Assembly (NCBI GenBank): GCA_944390825.1
Contig: CALXRG010000004.1
Coordinates: forward strand, 96,411-160,410
Direction of reading: 5' to 3'
Length of the DNA: 64,000 bases
Source of the DNA: an uncultured Akkermansia sp.
GTDB taxonomy: Bacteria; Verrucomicrobiota; Verrucomicrobiia; Verrucomicrobiales; Akkermansiaceae
Part shown: piece after piece, positions 25,130 through 33,921 of the stretch
How positions within the stretch are numbered: the stretch's first letter is position 1
How the letters are laid out: the number at the start of each line of letters is the position of its first letter
Position numbers and translations under genes: made by a program
The notes under the pieces: model-generated
What the model saw: only the letters and a program-made list of their open reading frames with translations
The model's database searches: none
Told to the model about the DNA's origin: nothing

Positions 25130-26437
25130 ATGGCAGACACCCGCTTCCAACCCTTGCCCGGATTCCGCGACTTTGCGCCGCAGGAATGCGCCCTTCGCAA
25201 TTATCTCTTTGACACCTGGCGCCGGGTCGCGCACCGCTATGGCTTTGTCGAGTGGGAGGCTCCCACGATCGAGCCCACCGAGCTCTACCTCAAAAAAACC
25301 GGCGGCGAGCTTCCTACCCAACTTTTCCGCTTCACGGATCAGGGCGAGCGCGATATTACCATCCGTCCGGAGCTCACCGCTTCTCTGGGGCGCATTGCCG
25401 CCGCTGTCCAGCGTGATTACCCGAAACCTCTGAAGTGGTTTGAAATTGGCTCCTGCTTCCGCTACGAGAAACCGCAGAAGGGCCGCTTGCGTGAGTTTGT
25501 TCAATTTAATGCTGACATCCTCGGGGAGGACGGTGAAGGGGCCGATGCGGAGCTGATCGCTTTGGCGATCGACTGCATGCGTGAGTTTGGCTTCACCGCT
25601 GATGACTTTGTCGTCCGCATCAGTGACCGGGAGGTTTGGCTGAGCTACGCGGCCCGGCATGGCGTGCCGGAAGACCGCACGGGTGATTTCCTTGCTATCG
25701 TCGACAAGTTTGAGCGCGACCGCCCTGAAGTCTGCCAGGAGAAGCTGGATGCTTTCGGTATGAGGCGTGAGGACCTGGTCGCTTTCATTGCAGCCCCCCC
25801 AGCCGGGTGTTCTCCCCGCTATGATGCTGTACTTGCCGAGCTCCGTGCCCGGGGCCTGGAGAACTACGTCCAACTTGATCTTTCTGTCGTGCGGGGGCTC
25901 GCCTACTATACCGGTCTTGTCTTTGAGATCTTCGACAAGGGACACACCCTGCGTGCGGTAGCGGGCGGCGGCCGCTACAATGGCCTCGTGGGCACACTTT
26001 CCAACGGAGCCACCGAGCTCCCGGCTACGGGGTTTGCGATGGGGGATGCCGTCATTGCGCACCTGATCGCCAGTTGCCCGGCTGCACGAGCTCTGCGGGA
26101 TGCCGCCACACGTCCGCAGGCCTGCGATCTCTACCTTGTGCTTGCAGACCCAGCCAAGCGCCCGGAGTTGCTGCGTATCGCTTCGGCGCTGCGGGATGCC
26201 GGAGTCCGTGTCGATATCCCTCTCTCGGCTTCCAAGATGGGCGCCCAGCTTAAACTCGCCGGCAGAATCGGTGCTCCCTATGCTGCGATCATCGGTGCTG
26301 AGTATCCGGCCATCCAGCTCAAGGAACTTGCTACCCGGGAAACCGTCACGACGGACTTTGAGGGCCTGCTGGAGCTTTTGTCCCCCGAGCCGGCTGATGC
26401 TGCGGAGGATGATGAACCGGAAGCAACCTGCAAGTGA
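25130..26437 (+). CDS. hisS: Histidine-tRNA ligase
   Basis: Charges tRNA-His with histidine. The 435-residue class II synthetase shows motif 1 in the N-terminal part (PGFRDFAPQE, then the EAPTIEPTEL strand), motif 2 around WFEIGSCFRYEKPQKGRL, the histidine-specific stretch VVRGLAYYTGLVFE, and AVAGGGRYNGLV (motif 3 region). An anticodon-binding domain occupies about residues 330-425. The tail is acidic (AEDDEPEATCK). The ATG at 25130 gives the normal N-terminus; the frame is open 24 codons upstream without similarity. aspS follows 126 bases downstream with its own promoter. Confidence 0.96.
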   Translation: MADTRFQPLPGFRDFAPQECALRNYLFDTWRRVAHRYGFVEWEAPTIEPTELYLKKTGGELPTQLFRFTDQGERDITIRPELTASLGRIAAAVQRDYPKPLKWFEIGSCFRYEKPQKGRLREFVQFNADILGEDGEGADAELIALAIDCMREFGFTADDFVVRISDREVWLSYAARHGVPEDRTGDFLAIVDKFERDRPEVCQEKLDAFGMRREDLVAFIAAPPAGCSPRYDAVLAELRARGLENYVQLDLSVVRGLAYYTGLVFEIFDKGHTLRAVAGGGRYNGLVGTLSNGATELPATGFAMGDAVIAHLIASCPAARALRDAATRPQACDLYLVLADPAKRPELLRIASALRDAGVRVDIPLSASKMGAQLKLAGRIGAPYAAIIGAEYPAIQLKELATRETVTTDFEGLLELLSPEPADAAEDDEPEATCK

Positions 26438-26457
26438 GCAGCCGGGCCAAAATAGAC

Positions 26458-26485
26458 TTGACTTTCAATCCCCAAAGAGTAGAAT
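26458..26485 (+). promoter_or_regulatory. Promoter of aspS
   Basis: TTGACT (26458-26463), 16 bases, TAGAAT (26480-26485). Leader about 70 bases. Confidence 0.55.
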
Positions 26486-26563
26486 GACGCCCGCTTGCGG
26501 TCCCGCTTCCGGAGCAGTCCGACCTTGGGGGTACCATTGACTTATTTACACTTCTGACACGTT

Positions 26564-28426
26564 ATGAACAGTTACCGAACACATTCCTGCGATGCTTTGC
26601 GTCTCAGCGACGCGGGGCAGACCGTTACTCTCTCCGGCTGGGTGGACACCGTGCGCGACCACGGCGGTGTGATTTTCATTGATCTGCGCGACCGCGAAGG
26701 AAAGACCCAAGTCGTGTTCCACCCCGAAGTCAATGCGGAGCTGGCGAAACAGGCGGAAGGCCTGCGCGTCGAGTCCGTCATCAAGGTTACCGGCAAGGTT
26801 GTCGGGCGTCTCAAAACGGATGAAGTCGACGCAACCAACCCTGATTTGCACACGGGTGAGATCGAAGTGGAAGCCGAGAGTATGCAGGTGCTCAACCGCG
26901 CTGCCGTCCTTCCTTTCCAGCTCGACCGTACCGTTTCCAACGAGGACATCCGCCTCAAGTACCGCTTCCTCGACCTCCGTCGCGCCAACATGCAGCGCAA
27001 CATGATTCTGCGCCACCGCATTACCAAGACCATGCGTGACTATCTGGATGAGCAGGGCTTCCTGGAGATCGAGACCCCCATCCTTTCCAAGAGCACACCT
27101 GAGGGTGCCCGTGACTTCCTCGTCCCGAGCCGCCTTACGCCGGGCACTTTCTACGCCCTGCCGCAGGCGCCCCAGCAGTACAAGCAGCTTCTGATGGTCG
27201 CAGGCATGGAGAAGTATTTCCAGGTGGCCCGCTGTTTCCGCGATGAAGACCTGCGTGCCGACCGCCAGCCTGAGTTCACCCAGATCGATATCGAAGCTTC
27301 CTTCATTACGCCGGAGGACATTTACCGCTGGGTTGAGGAAATGCTCAAGCGTGTTTTCAAGGAATCCGTCGGCCGCGATATCGTCACGCCGTTCCCGCGC
27401 ATGACGTGGCGCGACGCGATGGACCAGTACGGTTCTGACAAGCCTGAGCGTCGCTTTGAGATGAAGCTTACCGATTGCTCGGATATCTTTGCCAAGAGTG
27501 ATTTCCGCGTTTTCTCCTCTGCTGTGGCCAGTGGAGGTGTTGTCAAGGCTATCAACGCCAAGAACTTCTCCCCTTCTGTGGGACAGATTGATTCGCTCAC
27601 TCAGACGGCTGTTGAGGCTGGGGCGAAGGGGCTTGCATACATCAAGGTGCGCGACGTCAATGAGCGCGACGGCTGGAAGAGTCCCATTACCAAGCGCCTC
27701 ACGGAGGAGGAAATCAACGCTTTGCGGGAGAGGTTGAACATCGAGAGCGGTGACTGTATCTTCTTTGCCGCCGGTGAATGGGAACAGAGCTGCACGATTC
27801 TCGGTCGCGTCCGACTCGAATGTGCCGGGTATATGGAGCTGCTCAAGGGCAATACGGATGTTGACCTTTTCTGGGTTACCCGCTTCCCGCTCTTTGGCTG
27901 GGATGCAGAGGAACAGCGTTTCTGCGCGATCCACCATCCCTTTACCCGCCCTGTTCCCGAGGACGTTGAGAAGGTGCTCAAGGGCGAAATCAGCACCGAC
28001 CTTTGTGCCGAGGCTTACGATGTGATTTTCAATGGCAACGAGCTCGGTGGCGGCTCGATCCGTATCCACGAGCGGGATCTCCAGGACGCTACGTTCCGTG
28101 CCCTTGGGCTGGATGAGGCGACGATTCAGGAGCAATTCGGTCACATTCTCAGCGCGTTCTCCTTTGGTGCGCCGCCCCATGGTGGCCTTGCTCTTGGGCT
28201 TGACCGCGTCGTGATGCTTATCGGCGGCTGCGATTCTATCCGTGAGGTGATTGCTTTCCCGAAGAACAACCGTGGTGCAGACCTCATGAGTGAATCCCCC
28301 GCTCCGGCTGAGCCCAATCAGCTGCGTGATATCCACATCCAGGTCAAGCTTCCGGAGAAGCTCCGCCAGAAGCTCGAGGCCGAGAAGGCTGCGGCTAAAG
28401 CCGAAGCGGAGGTGCCTCAAGCCTAA
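26564..28426 (+). CDS. aspS: Aspartate-tRNA ligase, bacterial type
   Basis: Charges tRNA-Asp. The 620-residue class IIb enzyme has an N-terminal OB-fold anticodon domain (TVTLSGWVDTVRDHGGVIFI), motif 1 (DEQGFLEIETPIL), motif 2 (YFQVARCFRDEDLRADRQPE), the bacterial GAD insertion (about residues 300-420) and motif 3 (GLALGLDRVVMLIGG). An Ala/Lys/Glu-rich tail of about 20 residues follows the family's usual end. Whether it discriminates tRNA-Asp from tRNA-Asn cannot be judged here; no gatCAB genes lie in this window. A strong terminator follows. Confidence 0.97.
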   Translation: MNSYRTHSCDALRLSDAGQTVTLSGWVDTVRDHGGVIFIDLRDREGKTQVVFHPEVNAELAKQAEGLRVESVIKVTGKVVGRLKTDEVDATNPDLHTGEIEVEAESMQVLNRAAVLPFQLDRTVSNEDIRLKYRFLDLRRANMQRNMILRHRITKTMRDYLDEQGFLEIETPILSKSTPEGARDFLVPSRLTPGTFYALPQAPQQYKQLLMVAGMEKYFQVARCFRDEDLRADRQPEFTQIDIEASFITPEDIYRWVEEMLKRVFKESVGRDIVTPFPRMTWRDAMDQYGSDKPERRFEMKLTDCSDIFAKSDFRVFSSAVASGGVVKAINAKNFSPSVGQIDSLTQTAVEAGAKGLAYIKVRDVNERDGWKSPITKRLTEEEINALRERLNIESGDCIFFAAGEWEQSCTILGRVRLECAGYMELLKGNTDVDLFWVTRFPLFGWDAEEQRFCAIHHPFTRPVPEDVEKVLKGEISTDLCAEAYDVIFNGNELGGGSIRIHERDLQDATFRALGLDEATIQEQFGHILSAFSFGAPPHGGLALGLDRVVMLIGGCDSIREVIAFPKNNRGADLMSESPAPAEPNQLRDIHIQVKLPEKLRQKLEAEKAAAKAEAEVPQA

Positions 28427-28467
28427 GCTCGCCTCCGCCGGACTAACCGGACCAACAATCTGTCCGA

Positions 28468-28498
28468 GCCCTGCCGTGCCCCCGCGGCAGGGCTTTTC
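28468..28498 (+). terminator. Rho-independent terminator of aspS
   Basis: Perfect nine-base-pair stem GCCCTGCCG (28468-28476) with CGGCAGGGC (28485-28493), loop of eight, followed by TTTTCTG. Confidence 0.9.
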
Positions 28499-28593
28499 TG
28501 TTTGCGGAGGCCGTTGAGGTGCGGATTATTCCCCTTCCGGCAGCGATAGCGGTGTTATGTCCTGTCTGAGCCTCGGGATGAAGCCTGTTGCTG

Positions 28594-28660
28594 TGCATAA
28601 GTATGCATGTGCACAGGTATTGCATGTACATAGGTATTGCAGGTGCATAGGTACTGCGGC
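28594..28660. repeat. Tandem repeat, four imperfect ~17-base units
   Basis: Units start at 28594, 28610, 28627 and 28644 and follow the pattern TGCAtAGGTAtTGCatG. Differences between units are mostly transitions. It lies in the roughly 580-base gap between aspS and the MFS gene, where I see no gene. Confidence 0.75.
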
Positions 28661-28774
28661 GTGTATTGCGTCATGAAGGGGCGGCGCTGTCGCCCGGGTT
28701 GCTTTCCTTGCCTGTTGGTGCGGGTTTGTGCATGCGGCAGCCTCCACACGCAGCAGCCTCCCTTTGGCCTTTCC

Positions 28775-28810
28775 GTGTCCCTCTCTGTGTCCCTCTTTGT
28801 GTCCCTCTCT
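28775..28810. repeat. Tandem repeat, three 12-base units
   Basis: GTGTCCCTCTCT at 28775-28786, GTGTCCCTCTTT at 28787-28798 and GTGTCCCTCTCT at 28799-28810. Pyrimidine-rich on this strand, noncoding as far as I can tell. Confidence 0.8.
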
Positions 28811-29010
28811 GTGTGGTAAGCTCTTGATTGCAGGGTGAAGGGGACGGATCGGCGGGAGCGTTGTATCTGGAGCCGGGAAGGGGGCGGTGCTGGTGAATGG
28901 GAGGCTTTGGTCAGATGCCGGTCAGTGCGGATGAGAAAAGAGACTTACAATTTGAGGGAATGAAGTTCTTTGCTCTTTTCCTCCTGGTTGTTAGGTAGTA
29001 CAATGCGCGC

Positions 29011-30288
29011 ATGCAAAAGCCGCAGTCAGAGCCGAAGGTGCCGTGGAAGTCTTTCTGGAGCTTGGTGATTATTCAGTCGATGAATTCGCTCAATGAGAAA
29101 GCGGTGCAGTTTCTGCTCATTGCGTTGGGCATTTGGATGGCGGTAAAGCTGCAGTACCCGCTTTCCATTTTGATTGTGCTCCCTTTTGTGCTGTTTTCTC
29201 CGATGGCGGGCTGGGTGTCGGACCGCTATTGCAAGACGCGCTTACTGCAGGCGATGGTATTGCTGCAGGTACTGGTGCTGGTGGGGATGAGCGCGGGGCT
29301 TTTCATGCACAGTTTGCCGGTTACTGTGGGGTTCTTCACGGTGTTTTGTGTGCAGGCGACGTTTTTCAGTCCGGCTAAAAAGGGTCTGGTGAAGGATATT
29401 GTGGGGTCGGAGCGGATTGGAATGGCGAGCGGCGTGCTGGAGATTACTTCCATGCTGGCGCTGCTCACGGGGCAGATCGGTGCGCTTTATCTCGTTTATT
29501 CTTTGCTGAAGGTGTGGGGACGCGGCAGTGGCTGGGAGGCTGCGGCCTGGCCATGTGCTTTTGCGACGGTTGGGGCGGTGCTGGTGTTTATTTTGAGTGT
29601 GACGATGATTCCCCGTTACAAGCCGCAGAGTACGCGTACGTTCCACTGGGGCCTGCTTTGGGAGCATTTCACGCAGTTGCGGATGCTGTGGAATAATAAA
29701 GTGCTGCGCAACAGCGAGGTGGGGGTGGGATATTTCTGGTTTATTGCCGGGGTGATGATGCTGATCGTTCTCCAGATGGCTCAGGAGGCTCACCCTGTGG
29801 AGACGACGTCGGATTTCATGCAGATTCTTGGTCAGCAGAAGGATTCGGCTTTGCTTTTTGCCTGGTTGAGCGGAGGGTCGATTAGTGGCGGGGTGCTGGC
29901 GTCGCTGGTGTGTTCGCGCCGTATTCATACGTGGCTTGCCTATGTGGGGGGCGGAGGGATGACTCTTGGTTGTGTGGTGCTGGCCATGGCGGCCTACGAT
30001 ACGCCGCTGTTTTATGGGGCTTTGTGCTTCACGGGGTTCACGGCGGCCGGGTACTTGGTGCCGCTGAATGCGCTGCTGCAGGATCGGGCGGATAATGATA
30101 AGCGCGGGGATGTGATTGCTGCTGGCAATCTTGTTGATTGCTTTCTGGGGGCGATGTCCGTTGTAGTGCAGTGGCTGATGGCTTCAGCAGGGCTGAGTAC
30201 GCGGGCGCAGTGTGGCATCATGGCGGCCCTGAGTGCGCTGGTGGCGGTGTTCATCTGGCGCAGTATGAGGGGAGTGCAAACGAAATGA
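29011..30288 (+). CDS. MFS transporter, LplT-like
   Basis: A 425-residue 12-helix carrier of the major facilitator superfamily. The sequence resembles LplT, the lysophospholipid flippase subfamily: NSLNEKAVQFLLIALG at the start, SPMAGWVSDRY in the loop between helices 2 and 3, and the characteristic ATFFSPAKKGLVKDIV segment near residue 125. In many bacteria LplT is paired with or fused to an acyltransferase (Aas); none lies next to this gene. Lysophospholipid transport is thus an inference from the family. A TACAAT -10 box at 28999-29004 would start transcription at or next to the ATG, so the mRNA may be leaderless. Confidence 0.75.
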   Translation: MQKPQSEPKVPWKSFWSLVIIQSMNSLNEKAVQFLLIALGIWMAVKLQYPLSILIVLPFVLFSPMAGWVSDRYCKTRLLQAMVLLQVLVLVGMSAGLFMHSLPVTVGFFTVFCVQATFFSPAKKGLVKDIVGSERIGMASGVLEITSMLALLTGQIGALYLVYSLLKVWGRGSGWEAAAWPCAFATVGAVLVFILSVTMIPRYKPQSTRTFHWGLLWEHFTQLRMLWNNKVLRNSEVGVGYFWFIAGVMMLIVLQMAQEAHPVETTSDFMQILGQQKDSALLFAWLSGGSISGGVLASLVCSRRIHTWLAYVGGGGMTLGCVVLAMAAYDTPLFYGALCFTGFTAAGYLVPLNALLQDRADNDKRGDVIAAGNLVDCFLGAMSVVVQWLMASAGLSTRAQCGIMAALSALVAVFIWRSMRGVQTK

Positions 30289-30309
30289 CACAGGAGCAGA
30301 TCTCTGCGC

Positions 30310-30338
30310 TTGCCTGTATCTGAAAAAACTGCTAAGAT
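30310..30338 (+). promoter_or_regulatory. Promoter of the TolC-like lipoprotein gene
   Basis: TTGCCT (30310-30315), 17 bases, TAAGAT (30333-30338). Predicted start of transcription is about three bases before the ATG at 30348. Confidence 0.55.
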
Positions 30339-30347
30339 CACGGCCCC

Positions 30348-31583
30348 ATGACCAAGTCTCTTTCCCTTGTGCTTCTTTCTCTGCTCCTGACCGGATGCAG
30401 TCTGGAGAAGCACTTGGCTGCTCTCACTGGAAAGCTGGACAATCAGTATGCTTCCATGCAGAGCTGGGCGCAGCTGCCGGTGCGCACTATCACGTGGAAT
30501 CAGGCTCTGGCCATGATGCGGGAGAAAAATCTGGAATTGCTGGAAGCTCAGCAGCGCATTGAGAAGGCTGAGCGTGAATCGTTGAGTGTGTACACGGATA
30601 TGATTCCGGGGGTTTCCTACTATGGCTACTTCACCAGCTCGATCAATGAACTGACTAATGTGTCAAGTACGGACAACTTTTCCAATAATGTGAATGTCAC
30701 GTTTGGCGTGCCGGCGCTGACTCAGATTCCCTACCGGGTTTATTCGGCCAAGGCGACGACGTTTTCGGCGATCAAGGCTCTGGAGGGTAAGGAGCGCGAG
30801 CTTGCGTCCAAGTTGTATTCGGCGGTGCGTATTCGCGAGATCGACAGGAAACTGGCGGGGTTGGATGATCAGACGCCTGAGGATCGCCAGTTGCAGCAGG
30901 AGATGAGAAAGGCCAGGCAGGATGACGCGGACGTCGAATACTGGACGAAGGTCGCGGATATTCTTGGGAGCCGGGAGGCCCGCTGGGAGATCCTACGTTC
31001 TTCTGTGCCTTCGGTGCGGTGGGAGGATTACGCTCCCAAGCTCAAACGCCTGGATCCTCTCGTGGTGTGCAATTATGCGCTGCGTCTGGAGCAGTCCCGC
31101 ATGTCGATGTACGGTATTGCTTTGCGCTATCTGCCGACGATCAATACAAGTATCTACAGTCCTTCGCTCTTTTCGTCGACCGGTGGTACGTACTCAGGTA
31201 CTTTCCTGAGCGGGGAGGATACGCGCTTGAACCTCAGCGTGAGTTATTCTCTTGATACTCAGCTGTCGTCCTGGTACAACTACAAAAACACCAGGGACAC
31301 CTATGAGCGCACCAAAATTAAGGTGTACAATGAGATGATGGATCACAAACTCAAGCTGGGTAAACTGAGCAAGAGTGTGGATGAGTACTTCAGCTGGCGC
31401 AATTACATGCTCAAACGCATGGATTTTGTGAAGAGTCAGTCCTGCGTGAGTGCAACTGAGTATCTCGAGGTATCCAAAAAACTCAAGGAGATGGAGCGTG
31501 AGCTGCTGACACAGGAGCGCACGGCAGTGGAGTCTGAGGCGGCCATTGTGCTGGAGTACGGGTTCGTTGGGAAGAAGCGGTGA
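30348..31583 (+). CDS. TolC-like outer-membrane lipoprotein
   Basis: A 411-residue protein with a lipoprotein signal (MTKSLSLVLLSLLLTGCSLE, acylated Cys17). The body looks like the outer membrane efflux protein family: a helix with NQALAMMREKNLELLEAQQR near residue 60, long amphipathic helices, and two strand-rich segments (SYYGYFTSSINEL and STGGTYSGTFLSG) placed as in the beta-barrel parts of TolC. It is shorter and more divergent than typical TolC, and no pump genes (membrane fusion protein, RND or ABC) lie beside it; the upstream neighbour is the LplT-like carrier. I hold the fold assignment as probable and the role as unknown. Confidence 0.6.
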   Translation: MTKSLSLVLLSLLLTGCSLEKHLAALTGKLDNQYASMQSWAQLPVRTITWNQALAMMREKNLELLEAQQRIEKAERESLSVYTDMIPGVSYYGYFTSSINELTNVSSTDNFSNNVNVTFGVPALTQIPYRVYSAKATTFSAIKALEGKERELASKLYSAVRIREIDRKLAGLDDQTPEDRQLQQEMRKARQDDADVEYWTKVADILGSREARWEILRSSVPSVRWEDYAPKLKRLDPLVVCNYALRLEQSRMSMYGIALRYLPTINTSIYSPSLFSSTGGTYSGTFLSGEDTRLNLSVSYSLDTQLSSWYNYKNTRDTYERTKIKVYNEMMDHKLKLGKLSKSVDEYFSWRNYMLKRMDFVKSQSCVSATEYLEVSKKLKEMERELLTQERTAVESEAAIVLEYGFVGKKR

Positions 31584-31696
31584 TCCGGAGTCTGGATCCT
31601 CGCAGCCTTTGCCATGCGGAAACGTGCGTCCGTCGCGGCATGGTGCCGGGGTTTATCCGGATGGTCTGCCCCGTTGGGGGCGGCTCGTACGGGAGG

Positions 31697-32515
31697 TCAG
31701 AAAACGCCTTTGAGATTGCTGAGCGAATCACGACAGATGACCTCCAAGGCAGGAACGTCGTAAAAAACAGCTGACTTGAGTCGCTGGTGCTCGGCCTCGA
31801 TTTGTCTGTGGAGCTGGCGCAGGCGCCGGGTTCCGGCTTCAAGGGATTCGCGCTGGTCGGAGGAGACGCCCGGGGGCAGCTCCCGTAACTGGTCACGAAT
31901 GGAGCTGAGACATACACTGCGTCGGGGAAGACGCTGCATCGCCTGCCAGGCTTCTTCTTTGCTTTTGATGCGGCGCAGGAGGTAGAGGATGTCTTCTGCG
32001 CAGTCACCCATCTCCTCCAGCCGGCTGAGGCGGGGATCAGGGGGTGGGGTATCGGTCCGGGGAGGATTGCCTGCGTCCATCACTTTGTATTTGCTCAGGA
32101 TTTGGAGCAGGGTGTCGGAGCCGTAGGCGTTGACTTCGATGATGCGCTGAACGACCGTATTGTATCCTTGGGCCAGGTGGGTGAGGTCGCTCATGTGCGA
32201 GGTGAGCAGTTGAGCCTGGGTGGCTGTATGAGGTGGAATCTTCTCGATTTGGCGGAGAATCCGCAGCATTTCGGCCATATCCTGATCCAGTGGGGCCGCT
32301 ATTTTCTCTGCAGAGGGGCGGTCCGTTACCGTACGCAAGCGTGCATCCACGGAGTGGGCGAGTTCGAGGAGTCTGGGACAGAGCTGCTCGAGCTGTTCTG
32401 TTTCGCCGGAGGAAGCCGCGACGGCCCGGGCCGGGGGGACATCAGCACCCGCATTCATTTCCATGAGGGGAAAGGGATGCAGAAGGGAAACAGACGCCGC
32501 CAGAAATGCTATCAT
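31697..32515 (-). CDS. Exported protein of unknown function, helix-rich
   Basis: I do not recognise the family. The 272-residue product starts with a short hydrophobic segment (MIAFLAASVSLLHPFPL) that can act as a signal peptide or anchor. The rest is charged and helical, with leucine-spaced stretches such as LEQLCPRLLELAHSVDARLR and SLEAGTRRLRQLHRQIEAE that suggest coiled coils, separated by a Pro-rich linker near residue 155. It is the only minus-strand gene between 22.5 and 44 kb and lies convergent with the TolC-like gene and divergent from tyrS. Confidence 0.6.
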   Translation of the reverse strand: MIAFLAASVSLLHPFPLMEMNAGADVPPARAVAASSGETEQLEQLCPRLLELAHSVDARLRTVTDRPSAEKIAAPLDQDMAEMLRILRQIEKIPPHTATQAQLLTSHMSDLTHLAQGYNTVVQRIIEVNAYGSDTLLQILSKYKVMDAGNPPRTDTPPPDPRLSRLEEMGDCAEDILYLLRRIKSKEEAWQAMQRLPRRSVCLSSIRDQLRELPPGVSSDQRESLEAGTRRLRQLHRQIEAEHQRLKSAVFYDVPALEVICRDSLSNLKGVF

Positions 32516-32529
32516 GATAACGCGGTGTC

Positions 32530-32558
32530 ATTCTACCCGGCCGTAGAGGGATTGTCAA
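32530..32558 (-). promoter_or_regulatory. Promoter of the exported protein gene at 31697-32515
   Basis: On the minus strand TTGACA (32553-32558), 17 bases, TAGAAT (32530-32535). Transcription would start about eight bases before the ATG. Confidence 0.65.
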
Positions 32559-32648
32559 GAGCCCGGTGAGCTGAATCAGCTCCCCCCCGGATGGTTTTGC
32601 CCCGGAGCGCAGCCGCCTTTTTCGGCGCACGGCGCGCACAGCTGCGCA

Positions 32649-32677
32649 TTGACAAGCCGGGTGCTGCGTGGTATCAT
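32649..32677 (+). promoter_or_regulatory. Promoter of tyrS
   Basis: TTGACA (32649-32654), 17 bases, TATCAT (32672-32677). Leader about 14 bases; no T-box or other structured leader is present. Confidence 0.65.
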
Positions 32678-32697
32678 CCGGGCTTTCTTACCGCGCT

Positions 32698-33921
32698 ATG
32701 ACTTTTTACGAAGAACTGGAATGGCGAGGGCTGGTGAACCAGATCTCCAGCCCCGATCTGATTGATAAGCTCAACAAAGGCGGGCTTACTTTCTATATCG
32801 GCACGGATCCCACGGCTGATAGCCTGCATCTGGGGCATTATTCCAGTTTTTTGATTACGAGGCGTTTGCAGGCGGCAGGCCACCATCCCATCCTTTTGGT
32901 CGGGCTCGCAACCGGGCTGATTGGTGACCCGCGTGGCACGGTCGAGCGTGAGCTCAAGCAGAAGGAGGAGGTTTTCCACAACTATGAATGCCTCAAGGCT
33001 CAGGTGGAGAGGATTTTCGGCTTCGAGGTGGTCAACAATTATGACTGGATCAATGGCATGAATGTCATTGATTTCTTCCGTGATTACGGCAAGTATATCA
33101 ATGTGGGCTATATGCTTAGCAAGGATTTGGTGCGTCGCCAGATGGAGACCGGCATTTCCTATGCGGAGTTTTCCTATATGCTGATCCAAGCCATTGATTT
33201 CAAGCACTTGCATGAGACCCGCGGGGTGGATTTGCAGGTTGCCGGCAGCGATCAGTGGGGCAATATTACGACGGGTATCGAGCTCATCCGCAAGACGACG
33301 GGTGATGAGGTATATGCGATGACGATGCCGCTTGTGACCGATTCGCAGGGCAATAAGTTCGGCAAGAGCGAGGGGAATGCCCTCTGGCTGGACAAGGAGC
33401 GTACGTCTCCCTATGAGCTGTACCAGTTCCTGCTCAATACGGAGGATTCCTGCGTGATTTCGTACCTGAAACGCCTGACCTTCCTGACTCCGGATGAGAT
33501 CATGGCGGTAGAAGCCGAGCATAACCAGGCACCGGAGCGCCGCTTGGCCCAAAAGACGCTGGCGCGGGAGATTATTACGGATTTGCACGGGGCGGCGGAG
33601 TTCGAGCGGGCGGTCGAAATCAGTGAGAAGCTTTTTGCCGGTGATTTTGCCGCATTGAGCTTGAGGGATATCAAAGCAGGCATGAAGAACGTGCCCAGTG
33701 TTCGCCTGTCACCTGGTCCCTTGGTTGAAGCACTGGTCTCCGGTGGTATATGCAGTTCGAAGCGTGAGGCCCGGGAGTTTATCAGCAACGGCGCTATTTC
33801 TCTGAATGGTGAGGTCGTTCGTGATGCTGCATACCCTCTTTCCCCTGAGATGGCGATAGAGGGGCAGGTGGTGATCATCCGCCGCGGTAAGAAGAAATTT
33901 TACATGGGTGAGTTTGCCTGA
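32698..33921 (+). CDS. tyrS: Tyrosine-tRNA ligase
   Basis: Charges tRNA-Tyr. The 407-residue class I synthetase carries the HIGH-type motif as HLGH (residues 44-47, in YIGTDPTADSLHLGHY) and the KMSKS-type motif as KFGKS (around residue 222). A C-terminal S4 domain (about 335-405) contains SGGICSSKREAREFISNGA. KFGKS is the form found in the TyrRS-1 type. The ATG at 32698 is set by the promoter: the longer frame from 32668 would begin inside it. The stop codon overlaps the next gene's ATG by one base. Confidence 0.96.
   Translation: MTFYEELEWRGLVNQISSPDLIDKLNKGGLTFYIGTDPTADSLHLGHYSSFLITRRLQAAGHHPILLVGLATGLIGDPRGTVERELKQKEEVFHNYECLKAQVERIFGFEVVNNYDWINGMNVIDFFRDYGKYINVGYMLSKDLVRRQMETGISYAEFSYMLIQAIDFKHLHETRGVDLQVAGSDQWGNITTGIELIRKTTGDEVYAMTMPLVTDSQGNKFGKSEGNALWLDKERTSPYELYQFLLNTEDSCVISYLKRLTFLTPDEIMAVEAEHNQAPERRLAQKTLAREIITDLHGAAEFERAVEISEKLFAGDFAALSLRDIKAGMKNVPSVRLSPGPLVEALVSGGICSSKREAREFISNGAISLNGEVVRDAAYPLSPEMAIEGQVVIIRRGKKKFYMGEFA

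Noticed and set aside
26546..28420. Minus-strand frame of 624 codons
   Set aside because: Antisense to aspS; codon pattern explained by the strong wobble bias of aspS.
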